Source of the DNA: Polynucleobacter bastaniensis
GTDB lineage: Bacteria > Pseudomonadota > Gammaproteobacteria > Burkholderiales > Burkholderiaceae
Assembly: GCF_018882205.1 (NCBI RefSeq)
Contig: NZ_JACVOU010000003.1
Span: 186,001 to 250,000, forward strand
Length of the DNA stretch: 64,000 bases
Direction of reading: 5' to 3'
The notes beneath the pieces were generated by a model. It was not told where the DNA came from. It saw only the letters and a list, made by a program, of their open reading frames with translations, and did no database searches. A program made the position numbers and the translations under genes. Numbering within the stretch: position 1 is the stretch's first letter; each line of letters begins with the position of its first letter. Positions 1 to 13,473 of the stretch are shown here, one piece after another.

Positions 1-1655
1 CCATGGCAACAGCTTGGCAAGAGGGTGATCAAGCTAAAAAAGTGGTTTCCCCAGTTTCACTCATCATCTCTGCTTTTGCGGCAGTTCAAGACGTTCGCAA
101 AACAATAACGCCTTTGCTCAAACTCCAAGATGAGTCTGGCGAAGCCTTAGATACTGAATTAATTCTGATTGATTTGGGACGCGGTAAAAATCGTATGGCT
201 GGAAGTATTCTGGCCCAAGTACTCAATCAATCTGGTAAATCAGCCCCTAACATAGACCATCCAGAAGATCTCAAGGCTTTGGCCGCAGCAATCATTGAGT
301 TGCGTAAAGATAATCAATTGCTGGCATATCACGATCGTTCTGATGGTGGTTTATTAGCCTGTATCGCAGAAATGGCTTTTGCATCACATACTGGCATTTC
401 CATCAATGTCGACATGATTGCTGTAGATGTTGGGCAAGAGGCTGATTGGGGTGATGCTAAGAATTGGGCAGAGCAAGTTTCTGGACTACGTCATGAACAG
501 ACCATACGCGCCCTATTTAACGAAGAGCTTGGCGCGGTGATTCAGATTCGTAAAGTAGATCGTGATGCCGTATTTGCCGTTCTACGAAAGTTAAATCTCG
601 GCGCTTACAGTCATGTGATTGCAAAGCCAAACACTAATGGCCGCATTGAAATTTGGCGTGATGCTAAGAATATTTTTGCAGAACCACGTGAAGTACTTCA
701 AAAGATGTGGTCTAACACCAGCTATCAGATTGCGCGCTTACGTGATAACCCAGACTGTGCTGATAGTGAGTTTTCACTAATTGATAATATTACTGATACA
801 GGAATGTCTCCCAAGTTAACGTTTGATATTACGGATGATGTGACGGCGCCATTCATTAATCAAAATGCGCGACCTAAAGTCGCTATTTTGCGAGAGCAGG
901 GCGTTAACTCCCATGTGGAGATGGCATACGCTATGAGCTGGGCTGGTTTTGATAGCTATGACGTGCACATGTCAGATTTACTCTCTGGTAAATCCAAGTT
1001 AGATAATTTCCGTGGTCTGATTGCCTGCGGTGGATTTAGCTACGGAGATGTATTGGGTGCAGGTGAAGGTTGGGCTAAGACTATTTTATTTAACACTCAA
1101 TTACGTGATCAGTTCACTGCATTTTTTGGCCGCCAGGATAGCTTTGCGCTAGGCGTTTGTAACGGTTGCCAAATGATGAGCAATCTGGCTGGAATTATTC
1201 CAGGTGCACAAGCTTGGCCTAAATTCACACGCAACCAGTCTGAGCAATATGAAGCTCGCTTGGTCATGGCTGAGGTAATAGCTTCACCTTCAATCTTTAC
1301 GCAAGGCATGACAGGTAGTCAGTTGCCGATTGCTATTGCGCATGGCGAAGGTTTTGCAAATTTTAGCCAGCAGGGTAACTTAGAGGTTTTGCAGAAACAA
1401 GGATTGGCTGCACTACGATTTGTAGATCACCAAGGCAGCCCAACCGAAATCTATCCAATGAACCCGAATGGTTCGCCTGGAGGCCTGACAGGAGTTACTA
1501 CTCCGGATGGACGATTTACCGTGATGATGCCGCATCCAGAGCGAGTGTTCAGGTCCGTACAAATGAGTTGGGCACCAAAGAAATGGCTGGATAATCCCGA
1601 TGGAGCGAGTCCTTGGATGCGCCTGTTCCGTAATGCCAGAGTCTGGACCAAATAA
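1..1655 (+). CDS. purL: Phosphoribosylformylglycinamidine synthase, large form (5'-truncated by window edge)
   Basis: PurL converts FGAR to FGAM in purine synthesis, using ammonia released from glutamine. About 550 C-terminal residues are visible; the single-chain PurL family is about 1300 residues, so the first half lies left of the window and the first ATG here (position 3) is internal. The visible part carries the second synthetase half (YHDRSDGGLL motif) and a C-terminal class I glutamine amidotransferase domain from about residue 288, with the nucleophile Cys in GVCNGCQMM (about residue 386) and a catalytic HPE (about residue 511). It ends five bases before the next gene, so the two may be cotranscribed. 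The family assignment is secure. Confidence 0.97.
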   Translation, partial: MATAWQEGDQAKKVVSPVSLIISAFAAVQDVRKTITPLLKLQDESGEALDTELILIDLGRGKNRMAGSILAQVLNQSGKSAPNIDHPEDLKALAAAIIELRKDNQLLAYHDRSDGGLLACIAEMAFASHTGISINVDMIAVDVGQEADWGDAKNWAEQVSGLRHEQTIRALFNEELGAVIQIRKVDRDAVFAVLRKLNLGAYSHVIAKPNTNGRIEIWRDAKNIFAEPREVLQKMWSNTSYQIARLRDNPDCADSEFSLIDNITDTGMSPKLTFDITDDVTAPFINQNARPKVAILREQGVNSHVEMAYAMSWAGFDSYDVHMSDLLSGKSKLDNFRGLIACGGFSYGDVLGAGEGWAKTILFNTQLRDQFTAFFGRQDSFALGVCNGCQMMSNLAGIIPGAQAWPKFTRNQSEQYEARLVMAEVIASPSIFTQGMTGSQLPIAIAHGEGFANFSQQGNLEVLQKQGLAALRFVDHQGSPTEIYPMNPNGSPGGLTGVTTPDGRFTVMMPHPERVFRSVQMSWAPKKWLDNPDGASPWMRLFRNARVWTK

Positions 1656-1659
1656 TTTA

Positions 1660-2436
1660 ATGTCAGATATATCCATGGCTATGGAGCCAGTGACGTTTTC
1701 TGAAAGTGGTGGCATTCGTTATTTGCATTTTGGTAGTGAGCTGATTCAAGGTGCCATGCGCATCCGCGACCCGGATGAGATTTATCTTGAATATAACCAG
1801 CAGATGATGGCCTGGTTATTGTTTCTAGAGACCAAGCCAGGTATGCGTATTGCTCAACTTGGCCTTGGCACCGGCGCCCTGACTAAGTTTGCACATCGCT
1901 ATTGTCCCGCGGTCAAGACCACGGTCGTCGAGCTTAATCCCGCCGTGATTGTTGCTGCTAGAAGTATGTTTTTCACGCCGTCTGATGATCGGCGTCTTGA
2001 GACTCTTCAGCTTGATGCAAAAGCGTTTGTGAAGAACGCTAAATATCAAAATCACTTTGATGCAGTTCAAGTAGACCTCTACGATGCAATTTGTGACGGC
2101 CCATCTGCGAGCTCCTTAGATTTTTATAAGGGCTGTTTTGATATCCTCAAATCGCCTGGCGTATTAACAGTGAATTTATTCTCTCGCCATAAGAGTTTTA
2201 ATATTAATCTCAACAACATTTGTGAAGCATTTGATAACCGAGTGCTATTATTTCCGGAATCACATGATTGCAATCTTGTAGCAATCGCTTTCAAGGGTCC
2301 ACAACTCGATGTCGAGTGGAAAGAGGTCTCACAGCGCGCCAAGCTGATTATGCAAAAAACGGACTTACCAACCAATACCTGGGTATCTGGATTAAATCGT
2401 GAAAATGCGCATCAAGAAAATAAGCTTTTCATCTAA
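1660..2436 (+). CDS. Spermidine-synthase-like class I methyltransferase-fold protein
   Basis: The protein of about 258 residues has a spermidine-synthase-type Rossmann fold: the SAM-binding glycine loop LGLGTGAL lies near residues 67-74, followed by an acidic strand end (VVELNP) and a QVDLYDA segment. I chose the ATG at 1660, four bases after the purL stop; an upstream ATG at 1633 would overlap purL, and ATGs at 1675 and 1681 are also possible. True aminopropyltransferases have a conserved substrate-gating region that I do not clearly see, so this is probably one of the spermidine-synthase-like proteins of unknown substrate. A strong terminator follows. Confidence 0.8.
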   Translation: MSDISMAMEPVTFSESGGIRYLHFGSELIQGAMRIRDPDEIYLEYNQQMMAWLLFLETKPGMRIAQLGLGTGALTKFAHRYCPAVKTTVVELNPAVIVAARSMFFTPSDDRRLETLQLDAKAFVKNAKYQNHFDAVQVDLYDAICDGPSASSLDFYKGCFDILKSPGVLTVNLFSRHKSFNINLNNICEAFDNRVLLFPESHDCNLVAIAFKGPQLDVEWKEVSQRAKLIMQKTDLPTNTWVSGLNRENAHQENKLFI

Positions 2437-2452
2437 GGAAAATTAGATAAGG

Positions 2453-2482
2453 AAAAAGGCGATCAGTTGATCGCCTTTTTTG
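2453..2482. terminator. Bidirectional intrinsic terminator
   Basis: An A-run, the stem GGCGATCA, a two-base loop and the complementary stem TGATCGCC followed by a T-run form a near-perfect hairpin. It lies between two convergent genes (the methyltransferase-like gene and acnB), with A/T runs on both flanks, so it can terminate transcription from both sides. Confidence 0.9.
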
Positions 2483-2510
2483 TTGCCCTCAGATTCAGGG
2501 TTGATTTGAC

Positions 2511-5096
2511 TTAAATTGTGACTGTGTCAGCAACATCGCTAAATGACTTAATCTTGTCGAAGTTCATGTACTTATAGACTTCGCCAGACTTAGCATTCAA
2601 GGACTCCACTTGCTCGAAATACTCTTTCGGAGTTGGCAGACGACCCAAGAGTGCAGCAACAGCTGAAAGCTCAGCAGAAGCTAGATAGACTCGAGTATCA
2701 ATACCTAAACGATTCGGAAAATTACGGGTCGAGGTAGAAACTGCAGTTGAGCCTTTACGGATCTGCGCCTGGTTACCCATACAGAGTGAGCAACCCGGAG
2801 TTTCCATACGAGCACCAGTAGCGCCCAGAATGCCGTAGTAACCCTCTTCAGTCAGAATCATTTGATCCATCTTAGTTGGTGGCGCAATCCATAGGCGTGT
2901 AGGCATGTCTTTTTTGCCCTGAAGAACCTGACCTGCGGCGCGGAAGTGACCAATGTTTGTCATGCAAGAACCGATAAATACTTCGTCGATTTTCTCGCCA
3001 GAGACTTCGGATAAGAACTTCACATCATCTGGGTCGTTAGGACAAGCCAAGATCGGCTCTTTAATCTCGCTCATATCGATTTCGATAATCTCAGCATAGT
3101 CTGCATTAGCATCAGCCTTGAGCAACTCAGGCTTAGCAATCCAAGCTTCCATTGCTTTGATGCGACGACCTAAGGTGCGCTTATCTTCGTAGCCATTGGC
3201 GATCATCCACTTCATTAAAGTGATGTTGGAGCGCATGTATTCAATAATTGGCTCTTTGTTTAATTGAACAGCACAACCGCCAGCAGAACGTTCAGCCGAT
3301 GCGTCTGATAATTCAAATGCTTGCTCAACCTTCAGGTCAGGCAAACCTTCAATTTCTAAAATACGGCCAGAGAAAATATTTTTTTTACCTTGCTTTTCAA
3401 CCGTTAGTAAACCTTTTTTGATTGCGTACAAAGGAATGGCATTGACCATATCGCGCAAAGTAATTCCGGGCTGCATCTTGCCCTTAAAGCGTATCAATAC
3501 AGACTCAGGCATATCCAAAGGCATTACACCAGTGGCGGCAGCAAAAGCAACTAAGCCAGAGCCGGCAGGGAAGGAGATCCCAATGGGAAAGCGAGTATGG
3601 CTATCGCCACCAGTGCCACAAGTATCTGGCATGAGCAGACGATTTAACCAGCTATGAATCACACCATCACCCGGGCGTAAAGAAACGCCACCACGGTTGG
3701 TCATAAACGCTGGTAATTCATGGTGAGTACGAATGTCTACTGGCTTTGGATAAGCGGAGGTGTGACAGAAAGATTGCATGACTAAGTCAGCGGAGAAGCC
3801 TAGGCAAGCAAGGTCTTTTAATTCATCGCGGGTCATTGGGCCAGTAGTGTCTTGTGAACCTACGGTAGTCATGTGTGGCTCACAATAAGTACCTGGGCGA
3901 ACACCTTGACCCTCAGGTAGGCCACACGCACGACCGACCATCTTCTGTGCCAAGCTAAAGCCTTTTTTGTTATCAGGTGGGCTAACTGGAATACGGAATT
4001 CTGTTGAGGCCGGCAAACCTAGGGCTGCACGTGCTTTAGCTGTAAGGCCGCGTCCGACGATCAAAGGAATGCGTCCGCCTGCACGAACTTCATCCAGAAT
4101 GACTGGTGACTTCAATGAGAAAGAAGCAATTTCTTTACCGTTTTTAAATGCCTTGCCTTCGTATGGACGAAGCTCAATTTCGTCGCCCATATTCATATCA
4201 GAAACATCGAGCTCTACTGGCAATGCACCAGCGTCTTCCATCGTGTTAAAAAAGATCGGGGCGATCTTATTGCCTAAGCAAACACCGCCGAAGCGCTTGT
4301 TTGGAACAAAGGGAATATCTTTGCCGGTCCACCATAACACGGAGTTCGTTGCGGATTTACGTGAGGATCCAGTTCCCACTACGTCGCCCACATAGGCAAT
4401 TTGATTGCCTTTCTTCTGGAGAGCTTCAATTTGTTTCATCGGACCACGCACACCAACCTCATCTGGCTCAATGCCTGGACGTGGGTTTTTCAACATGATG
4501 GTTGCGTGTAATGGAATATCTGGACGGCTCCATGCATCAGGGGCAGGGGACAGATCATCGGTATTGGTTTCACCAGTCACTTTAAATACGGTGAGCTTCA
4601 TGCTTTCTGGAACAGCCGTGCGACTTGTAAACCATTCAGCATCTGCCCAGCTTTGCATCACTGCCTTAGCCTGCGCATTGCCTTTTTCTGCCAATTCCTG
4701 AACATCATGGAAGTAGTCAAACATCAATAAAGTCTTTTTTAGCTCATTTGCTGCAACTTCCGCGCACTCAGCATCTGACAACAACTCGACTAAAGGCTTA
4801 ATGTTGTAACCCCCCAGCATGGTGCCCAAGAGTTCAGTTGCCTTAATACGTGTAATCAAAGGGGACTTCTCTGTCCCTTTAGCGATGGCATCCAAAAACT
4901 CCGCCTTTACCTTCGCTGCCTCATCAACACCAGCGGGCACTCGATGAGTAATCAGCTCGACTAATTCGGACTCTGTACCCTTTGGTGGATTTTTGAGCAA
5001 ACCTACTAATTCAGCAGTCTGATCTTTAGACAAGGGGAGGGCTGGAATTCCCAGGGCTGCGCGTTCGGCGACTTGAGCGTTGTAGGCTTCTAGCAT
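2511..5096 (-). CDS. acnB: Aconitate hydratase B
   Basis: This TCA-cycle enzyme isomerises citrate to isocitrate through cis-aconitate on a [4Fe-4S] cluster; AcnB enzymes commonly also act on 2-methylisocitrate. The product of 861 residues matches the usual AcnB length (about 865) and order: N-terminal HEAT-like helical domain, swivel domain ([25 protein letters not shown]), then the catalytic core with cluster cysteines ([23 protein letters not shown]) and the motif [10 protein letters not shown] near the C-terminus. The ATG at 5096 has an AGGAA ribosome-binding site about seven bases upstream. It is monocistronic, with its own long upstream region containing a palindrome (5182-5195). Confidence 0.98.
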   Translation of the reverse strand: MLEAYNAQVAERAALGIPALPLSKDQTAELVGLLKNPPKGTESELVELITHRVPAGVDEAAKVKAEFLDAIAKGTEKSPLITRIKATELLGTMLGGYNIKPLVELLSDAECAEVAANELKKTLLMFDYFHDVQELAEKGNAQAKAVMQSWADAEWFTSRTAVPESMKLTVFKVTGETNTDDLSPAPDAWSRPDIPLHATIMLKNPRPGIEPDEVGVRGPMKQIEALQKKGNQIAYVGDVVGTGSSRKSATNSVLWWTGKDIPFVPNKRFGGVCLGNKIAPIFFNTMEDAGALPVELDVSDMNMGDEIELRPYEGKAFKNGKEIASFSLKSPVILDEVRAGGRIPLIVGRGLTAKARAALGLPASTEFRIPVSPPDNKKGFSLAQKMVGRACGLPEGQGVRPGTYCEPHMTTVGSQDTTGPMTRDELKDLACLGFSADLVMQSFCHTSAYPKPVDIRTHHELPAFMTNRGGVSLRPGDGVIHSWLNRLLMPDTCGTGGDSHTRFPIGISFPAGSGLVAFAAATGVMPLDMPESVLIRFKGKMQPGITLRDMVNAIPLYAIKKGLLTVEKQGKKNIFSGRILEIEGLPDLKVEQAFELSDASAERSAGGCAVQLNKEPIIEYMRSNITLMKWMIANGYEDKRTLGRRIKAMEAWIAKPELLKADANADYAEIIEIDMSEIKEPILACPNDPDDVKFLSEVSGEKIDEVFIGSCMTNIGHFRAAGQVLQGKKDMPTRLWIAPPTKMDQMILTEEGYYGILGATGARMETPGCSLCMGNQAQIRKGSTAVSTSTRNFPNRLGIDTRVYLASAELSAVAALLGRLPTPKEYFEQVESLNAKSGEVYKYMNFDKIKSFSDVADTVTI

Positions 5097-7145
<2,049 letters not shown>

Positions 7146-7154
7146 GAGAAACAC

Positions 7155-8018
7155 TTGAGTGCATTTAAGTTATGTGGTTTTGATGTTGGCTTAGACCATC
7201 GCTTCTTTTTGATTGCGGGTCCTTGCGTCATTGAGTCTGAGCAGTCTGCCTTGGATATCGCAGGTGAGCTTAAAGAGATTACCGCTGCACTGGGTATTCC
7301 ATTTATCTATAAGTCTTCTTTTGATAAAGCCAATCGCTCCTCTGGAACTTCTTTCCGTGGCTTGGGCATGGAAAAGGGTTTGGAGATTCTGACACGGGTG
7401 AAGCGCGAGATCGGTGTGCCGGTCTTGACCGACATCCATGACATTAGTGAAATTGAGCCCGTATCTAAAGTAGTGGATGTGCTTCAGACTCCAGCTTTCT
7501 TGTGCAGGCAAACGGATTTCATACACGCTTGCGCTCAAAGTGGCAAGCCAGTGAATTTCAAGAAGGGGCAATTTTTATCCCCCCATGAAATGCTTAACGT
7601 CATCGATAAAGCACGTGCAGCAGCCAAGGAAGTCAATCTGCCAGATCAATTTATGGTTTGTGAGCGCGGCGCTTCATTTGGCTACAACAACTTAGTTTCT
7701 GATATGCGTAGTTTGGCTATTTTGCGTGAAGCAAAAGCACCAGTTGTGTTTGATGCGACGCATTCAGTGCAACTTCCTGGTGGCCAAGGCAATACCAGTG
7801 GCGGCCAACGCGAATTTGTTCCCGTTCTAGCACGTGCTGCTGTTGCAGTAGGCATCAGTGGTTTATTTATGGAGACGCACCCGGATCCAGCCAAAGCACT
7901 TTCTGATGGCCCAAATGCTGTGCCATTGAATCGCATGAAAGAATTACTTGAGTCTTTAGTAGCAATTGACTCTGTTGTGAAGAAGCCTGGATCATTTTTA
8001 GAAGACAGCTTTAAATAA
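7155..8018 (+). CDS. kdsA: 3-deoxy-D-manno-octulosonate 8-phosphate synthase
   Basis: KdsA condenses phosphoenolpyruvate with arabinose 5-phosphate to Kdo-8-phosphate, a precursor of the lipopolysaccharide inner core. The 287-residue product has the family's [11 protein letters not shown] start, [11 protein letters not shown] and [13 protein letters not shown]. The start is a TTG: an AGGAG at 7144-7148 sits six bases upstream of it, and no suitable ATG lies near the conserved N-terminus. The protein implies a Gram-negative envelope. Confidence 0.97.
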   Translation: MSAFKLCGFDVGLDHRFFLIAGPCVIESEQSALDIAGELKEITAALGIPFIYKSSFDKANRSSGTSFRGLGMEKGLEILTRVKREIGVPVLTDIHDISEIEPVSKVVDVLQTPAFLCRQTDFIHACAQSGKPVNFKKGQFLSPHEMLNVIDKARAAAKEVNLPDQFMVCERGASFGYNNLVSDMRSLAILREAKAPVVFDATHSVQLPGGQGNTSGGQREFVPVLARAAVAVGISGLFMETHPDPAKALSDGPNAVPLNRMKELLESLVAIDSVVKKPGSFLEDSFK

Positions 8019-8036
8019 CACCCCATATTCATTTAA

Positions 8037-9338
<1,302 letters not shown>

Positions 9339-9359
9339 TTACTAGTTATCCTTTAGCTC

Positions 9360-9686
9360 ATGCGCATTGTCATCTACTCGATGCTGTTATTGCTGATTGC
9401 AATACAGTACCCACTTTGGTTGGGTAAGGGTGGATGGCTAAAGGTATACGAGATGGAGAAGCAGCTTGAGTTACAGCAGGCTAAAAACAGCCTGCTGAAC
9501 TTGCGTAATGCCAAGCTCACTGGCGACGTTAAAGATTTAAAAGATGGTACCCGCGCAATTGAAGAGCGGGCTAGGGTGGAGCACGGCATGCTTAAGGAGG
9601 GAGAGTTCTTCGTACAAATCCTTCCAAACGAAAAATCTGCCTCGAATGCTGCAGATGGCGTAAAGCCAACTGCAACGAAGCAGTAA
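9360..9686 (+). CDS. ftsB: Cell division protein FtsB
   Basis: This 108-residue single-pass inner-membrane protein of the divisome (FtsB forms a complex with FtsL and FtsQ) has a membrane helix at residues 2-20 ([20 protein letters not shown]) and a periplasmic coiled coil at about residues 30-75, ending in the family's EERAR-x2-HGM-x3-GE motif. Its place directly after eno is the standard ftsB location, which makes the call firm despite the short length. A direct repeat GTAACTAAGC begins at the stop codon (9683-9692 and 9694-9703). Confidence 0.93.
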   Translation: MRIVIYSMLLLLIAIQYPLWLGKGGWLKVYEMEKQLELQQAKNSLLNLRNAKLTGDVKDLKDGTRAIEERARVEHGMLKEGEFFVQILPNEKSASNAADGVKPTATKQ

Positions 9687-9714
9687 CTAAGCGGTAACTA
9701 AGCCTTAAGATCGC

Positions 9715-10680
9715 CTAATGCCCGCTAGAGGGTGGTCTTGTAGCATCTGCCAATAAATCTGTTTTAAAGACCTGCCTACAATCAACGGCATCAAAGCAGT
9801 AGGCCTTTGCACAAAAATCACACTCAGTTTCAACGGCGCCTTGCTCTGCAAGAATACTTTCAACTTCTTCTTCACCAAGCATTCTCAGAATATCGGCCAC
9901 CTTGGTGCGTGAACAGCGGCAACTAAAGCGAACAGGGCGAGGCGGAAAGCTTCTGACACCACTTTCTGTGGATTCCTCTAAAAAGAGACGGCGCAGGATA
10001 GTGTCCGGCGAAAGCGTGAGTAATTCTTCATTGGTAATCGTTTCACCCAGTGTCTGAATTCGGGCCCAGCCTTCAGCCGCAAGTTGAGGATCAAGATGGG
10101 CATGACCCCCTGAATCTGGCAAGCGCTGCAACAGCAATCCGCCGACATGGGTGTCATTGGATGCTAGCCAAATGCGGGTATCCAATTGCTCTGAGTTTTG
10201 CATGTATAGAGCAATCGCTTCGGCAGCGCTGGTAACGGGCTTAATGACGGTGCCGCGGTGCTCTTGAAGGGCTACTATCCCTTGGTAGGGCGCTTGACCA
10301 GGTTGACGGTCAGATGGGTCTAGGGTGATGACTAGACGCCCAGTATTGTTTGCATCTAGCAATTCACCTAGAGTGGCGTCGGGATCAATGCTGGCAGCGT
10401 CTACAGATAGCTTTACAGTAGCTCGCATGGTCAGGTCGGACTTGCATTCCACCACGAGAAGCTGAATAGGGCCTTTACTTTGAGCCTGAATAATCAGCGT
10501 CCCATCAAATTTGAGGCTTGCGCTTAACAGGGTGGCTGCAGCCACAAAGTCACCTAGGATTCGCTTGACTTCGGGGGGGTCATTACGACGCTCTAATACG
10601 GCCTGCCAAGCACTGCTTATGGAAACAATCTCGCCGCGGACCGGGGCACCATCACATATAAATACAAGTAATTCGTTCAT
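9715..10680 (-). CDS. hslO: Redox-regulated chaperonin Hsp33
   Basis: Hsp33 is a cytoplasmic holdase that is activated when oxidation releases zinc from its C-terminal cysteines. The zinc ligands are visible as CRC and, about 32 residues later, CDFC, giving the family's C-x-C plus C-x2-C pattern. I chose the ATG at 10680 (MNELLVFICDGAPVRGE), which matches the family's N-terminus and gives 321 residues; a TTG at 10719 would add 13 unlikely residues. It converges on ftsB and diverges from gltX. Confidence 0.95.
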   Translation of the reverse strand: MNELLVFICDGAPVRGEIVSISSAWQAVLERRNDPPEVKRILGDFVAAATLLSASLKFDGTLIIQAQSKGPIQLLVVECKSDLTMRATVKLSVDAASIDPDATLGELLDANNTGRLVITLDPSDRQPGQAPYQGIVALQEHRGTVIKPVTSAAEAIALYMQNSEQLDTRIWLASNDTHVGGLLLQRLPDSGGHAHLDPQLAAEGWARIQTLGETITNEELLTLSPDTILRRLFLEESTESGVRSFPPRPVRFSCRCSRTKVADILRMLGEEEVESILAEQGAVETECDFCAKAYCFDAVDCRQVFKTDLLADATRPPSSGH

Positions 10681-10748
10681 AGGTGAAAGTATCCACTTTT
10701 TTGATGATCGGAGTGCCAAATAATCAAATCTAAAGCTGACCTGAGATA

Positions 10749-12152
10749 ATGCTAATTATGCATATCAGAACACGTTTCGCCCCCAGTCCAACGGGCTTTA
10801 TTCATTTAGGCAACCTTCGCAGCGCTTTATATCCTTGGGCTTTTGCACGCCATAACCAAGGCGACTTTATTTTGCGTATTGAGGATACCGATGTAGAGCG
10901 CTCCACACAGGAAGCTGTCGACGTCATTATTGAAGGCATGGCCTGGCTTGGTCTAGATTTAGATGAAGGCCCCATTTATCAAATGCAGCGTATTGATCGT
11001 TATCGAGCAGTTGTAAAGCAGATGCTCGATGCTGGCCTTGCTTACCCTTGCTACATGAGTGAAGACGAGCTCAATAAGCTACGAGACCAACAGATGGCCA
11101 ATAAGGAAAAGCCGCGCTATAACGGCCAATGGCGTCCTGAGCCAGGTAAGACTCTGCCAGCAATGCCAGAAGGTGTTTTGCCCGTGATTCGTTTCAAGAA
11201 TCCGATTGGTGGATCTGTAATTTGGGAGGATGCAGTTAAGGGCAAGATAGAAATCAATAATGATGAGTTGGATGATTTAGTTATTGCTCGTCCCGATGGT
11301 ACGCCAACCTATAACTTCTGCGTTGTAGTGGATGACCTTGACATGAACATTACCCATGTGATTCGTGGCGATGACCATGTCAACAACACTCCACGCCAAA
11401 TTAACATCATGAAAGCGCTCGGTGGTACACCGCCGGTATATGCTCATTTACCAACAGTCTTAAACGACTCTGGTGAAAAAATGAGTAAGCGTAATGGCGC
11501 CATGAGTGTGCGTGATTATCAAAAAGCAGGCTACCTTCCTGAAGCTATTCTGAATTATCTAGCCAGGCTAGGTTGGTCACACGGTGATGCAGAGATTTTT
11601 ACTAAAGAGCAGTTTGTGAATTGGTTTGACTTAGGTAGTCTTGGTCGATCACCAGCACAACACAATCCTGAAAAGTTACTCTGGTTAAACCATCAATATA
11701 TTCAGAATGCAGATCCAGAAAAATTGGCAAAAGCAACTAAGCCATTTGCACATGAACTCGGTATCGATACAGAAAATGGTCCGGACTTTGTGCAAGTAGT
11801 TGCGCTCCTAAAAGATCGCGCCAATACGCTGATTGAAATCGCCGAAGGAGCAAAGCTGTTCTATCTACCAGCACCTGCTCACAGTAGTGAACAAATTGCA
11901 GAAAATATCCCAGCTGAAATCATTCCTGCCATGAAAGATTTGATTGAAGCCATTCAATCTGCTGAGCATACAAAAGCAGCTTATGGGGCGGCTTTTAAAG
12001 AAGTGCTAGCCAAGCATCAAATCAAAATGCCAGCATTAGCAATGCCTGTGCGTTACGCTTTATTTGCCACAACACAGACGCCGGCTATTGATTCTGTCTT
12101 GGTTGTATTGGGTAAGAATGAGGCGGTTGCAAGGCTTTCCAAGGTGGTCTAA
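10749..12152 (+). CDS. gltX: Glutamyl-tRNA synthetase
   Basis: This class I aminoacyl-tRNA synthetase charges tRNA-Glu. The Rossmann signature [11 protein letters not shown] (HIGH-like) lies at residues 11-21 and the KMSKS loop EKMSKRNG near residues 243-250. Its 467 residues are normal for GltX. The start may be the ATG at 10749 or the one at 10758. The tRNA-Glu gene lies about 200 bases downstream in the following tRNA cluster, so enzyme and substrate are neighbours. Confidence 0.97.
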   Translation: MLIMHIRTRFAPSPTGFIHLGNLRSALYPWAFARHNQGDFILRIEDTDVERSTQEAVDVIIEGMAWLGLDLDEGPIYQMQRIDRYRAVVKQMLDAGLAYPCYMSEDELNKLRDQQMANKEKPRYNGQWRPEPGKTLPAMPEGVLPVIRFKNPIGGSVIWEDAVKGKIEINNDELDDLVIARPDGTPTYNFCVVVDDLDMNITHVIRGDDHVNNTPRQINIMKALGGTPPVYAHLPTVLNDSGEKMSKRNGAMSVRDYQKAGYLPEAILNYLARLGWSHGDAEIFTKEQFVNWFDLGSLGRSPAQHNPEKLLWLNHQYIQNADPEKLAKATKPFAHELGIDTENGPDFVQVVALLKDRANTLIEIAEGAKLFYLPAPAHSSEQIAENIPAEIIPAMKDLIEAIQSAEHTKAAYGAAFKEVLAKHQIKMPALAMPVRYALFATTQTPAIDSVLVVLGKNEAVARLSKVV

Positions 12153-12160
12153 GCCAGAAC

Positions 12161-12190
12161 TTGCCTCCCCCTACAAAAATAGGATAAAAT
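12161..12190 (+). promoter_or_regulatory. Probable promoter of the tRNA cluster
   Basis: TTGCCT (12161-12166) and TAAAAT (12185-12190) are separated by 18 bases and lie about 44 bases upstream of the first tRNA. This is a reasonable sigma-70-type promoter placed where the tRNA operon needs one. Confidence 0.5.
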
Positions 12191-12233
12191 CTTAGATTGT
12201 TTTGAGTGTCTTGTGGAGTTTTAACGAGATTAC

Positions 12234-12309
<76 letters not shown>

Positions 12310-12349
12310 AGCATTTACAATAGCATCACAAGTTTTAGTAGCAGTCCAG

Positions 12350-12425
12350 GTCCCCATCGTCTAGAGGCCTAGGACATCACCCTTTCACGGTGAGTACGGG
12401 GGTTCGAATCCCCCTGGGGACGCCA
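12350..12425 (+). tRNA. tRNA-Glu (TTC anticodon)
   Basis: A cloverleaf with acceptor GTCCCCA/TGGGGAC, anticodon loop CTTTCAC (anticodon TTC) and T arm GGGGG/CCCCC; the CCA is encoded. It is the second of three tRNAs and lies just downstream of gltX, whose enzyme charges it. Confidence 0.97.
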
Positions 12426-12482
12426 AAATTTTTGGCTAGTTGTGAGTAATAAGAAGTGACACAAGTAGCATGCGATGTAATT

Positions 12483-12559
12483 GGAGCGGTAGTTCAGTTG
12501 GTTAGAATATCGGCCTGTCACGCCGAGGGTCGCGGGTTCGAGTCCCGTCCGCTCCGCCA
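12483..12559 (+). tRNA. tRNA-Asp (GTC anticodon)
   Basis: A 77-base cloverleaf with acceptor GGAGCGG/CCGCTCC, anticodon stem CGGC/GCCG around loop CTGTCAC (anticodon GTC) and an encoded CCA. It is the last tRNA of the cluster and is followed directly by a terminator. Confidence 0.97.
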
Positions 12560-12570
12560 TGTAAGTTAAG

Positions 12571-12597
12571 AAAGCCCCTGCATCAGGGGCTTTTTTT
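12571..12597 (+). terminator. Intrinsic terminator of the tRNA cluster
   Basis: AAAGCCCCTG, a short loop and CAGGGGCTTT followed by a run of T form a strong GC-rich hairpin directly after tRNA-Asp. It may also stop the convergent M48 protease transcript. Confidence 0.92.
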
Positions 12598-12614
12598 CAT
12601 TTCTTAAATCTTTA

Positions 12615-13439
12615 TCAAAGTTTTTTCGTTGGCGGTGGTTTTGGTGCCACCTTGTACAAAGGCTCAACTGCTGGCATGAGCGCAGTGAGTTGCTCGATTC
12701 GGGTTTCACCAGAAGGGTGGGTGGATAAGAATTCTGGAGAGCTTTTACCTTTAGTTGCCTTCAACATTTTTTGCCAAACGCTGATTGCGCCCATGGGGTT
12801 GTATCCCGCTCTTGCTGCAAGCTCTAATCCAATGGCATCTGCTTCTGATTCATTCTCTCTGGAGTTAGGCAAAATAATTGCATATTGGGCAACTTGGTTT
12901 GCAGCGCCCACTGCGGAACCATAGGGGCCAGCTACGGCCATGGCAATATTCACCAATACGTTTTGTGCGACTGCTTGGGATACGCGCTCCCGACCATGCT
13001 CTCTTAAGGCATGCGCAATTTCATGACCCATGATGGCTGCGATTTCATCATCACTTAAATTCAGCTGCTCAATAATTCCGGTGTAAAAAGTGATCTTTCC
13101 GCCTGGGGCACAAGTGGCATTCAATATGGGGGCATCAATTAGGCTTAGCCGCCAATCCCATTGCTTGGTGTCATCTCTGAATGCCTCGGTCTGAGGGATT
13201 AACCTGTTTGCAATGAACTTCAATCGATCATATGCTGGGCCAGAAGTGACCAGTATATTTTTCTCTTTCGCTTTTTGATTCTGCTCGTTATAACTCACTG
13301 CAGAAAGACGGTTGACCTCTTCAGAAGAAGCCATCATAAATTGTGATCGGCTAACTCCAACCGCCCCCGAGCGCGTAGTATTAGCGCACGCCGAGAGTAA
13401 AGCAACAAGTGCAAGGATCCAAAAGGTGCGAATGCTCAA
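12615..13439 (-). CDS. M48-family metalloprotease, predicted lipoprotein
   Basis: The product is a zinc metallopeptidase of family M48 with the active-site motif HEIAH (residues 139-143) and a downstream ENESEADAIGLELA helix holding the third ligand Glu. The start is probably a TTG at 13439: an AAGGA lies about six bases upstream, and it yields a short N-terminus with a lipobox LLSAC (Cys at residue 18), so the mature protein should be lipid-anchored in the periplasm. The longer ORF from 13517 would overlap the neighbouring gene. Periplasmic M48 proteins such as BepA and LoiP act in outer-membrane protein quality control; that role here is inference. Confidence 0.88.
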   Translation of the reverse strand: MSIRTFWILALVALLSACANTTRSGAVGVSRSQFMMASSEEVNRLSAVSYNEQNQKAKEKNILVTSGPAYDRLKFIANRLIPQTEAFRDDTKQWDWRLSLIDAPILNATCAPGGKITFYTGIIEQLNLSDDEIAAIMGHEIAHALREHGRERVSQAVAQNVLVNIAMAVAGPYGSAVGAANQVAQYAIILPNSRENESEADAIGLELAARAGYNPMGAISVWQKMLKATKGKSSPEFLSTHPSGETRIEQLTALMPAVEPLYKVAPKPPPTKKL

Positions 13440-13473
13440 ATCAAATCCTTGCCAATACTCGTTACTTTTTAAA

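Noticed and set aside
3967..4395. 142-codon plus-strand ORF inside acnB
   Set aside because: It lies entirely opposite the conserved acnB coding sequence and has no domain or ribosome-binding site support.
7191..7571. 126-codon minus-strand ORF inside kdsA
   Set aside because: Shadow of the strongly conserved kdsA reading frame.
12369..12560. ORF of 63 codons on the minus strand across the tRNA-Glu and tRNA-Asp genes
   Set aside because: It is the antisense of two tRNA genes; this reading (starting MAERTGLEPATLGV) is a well-known artefact of tRNA clusters.
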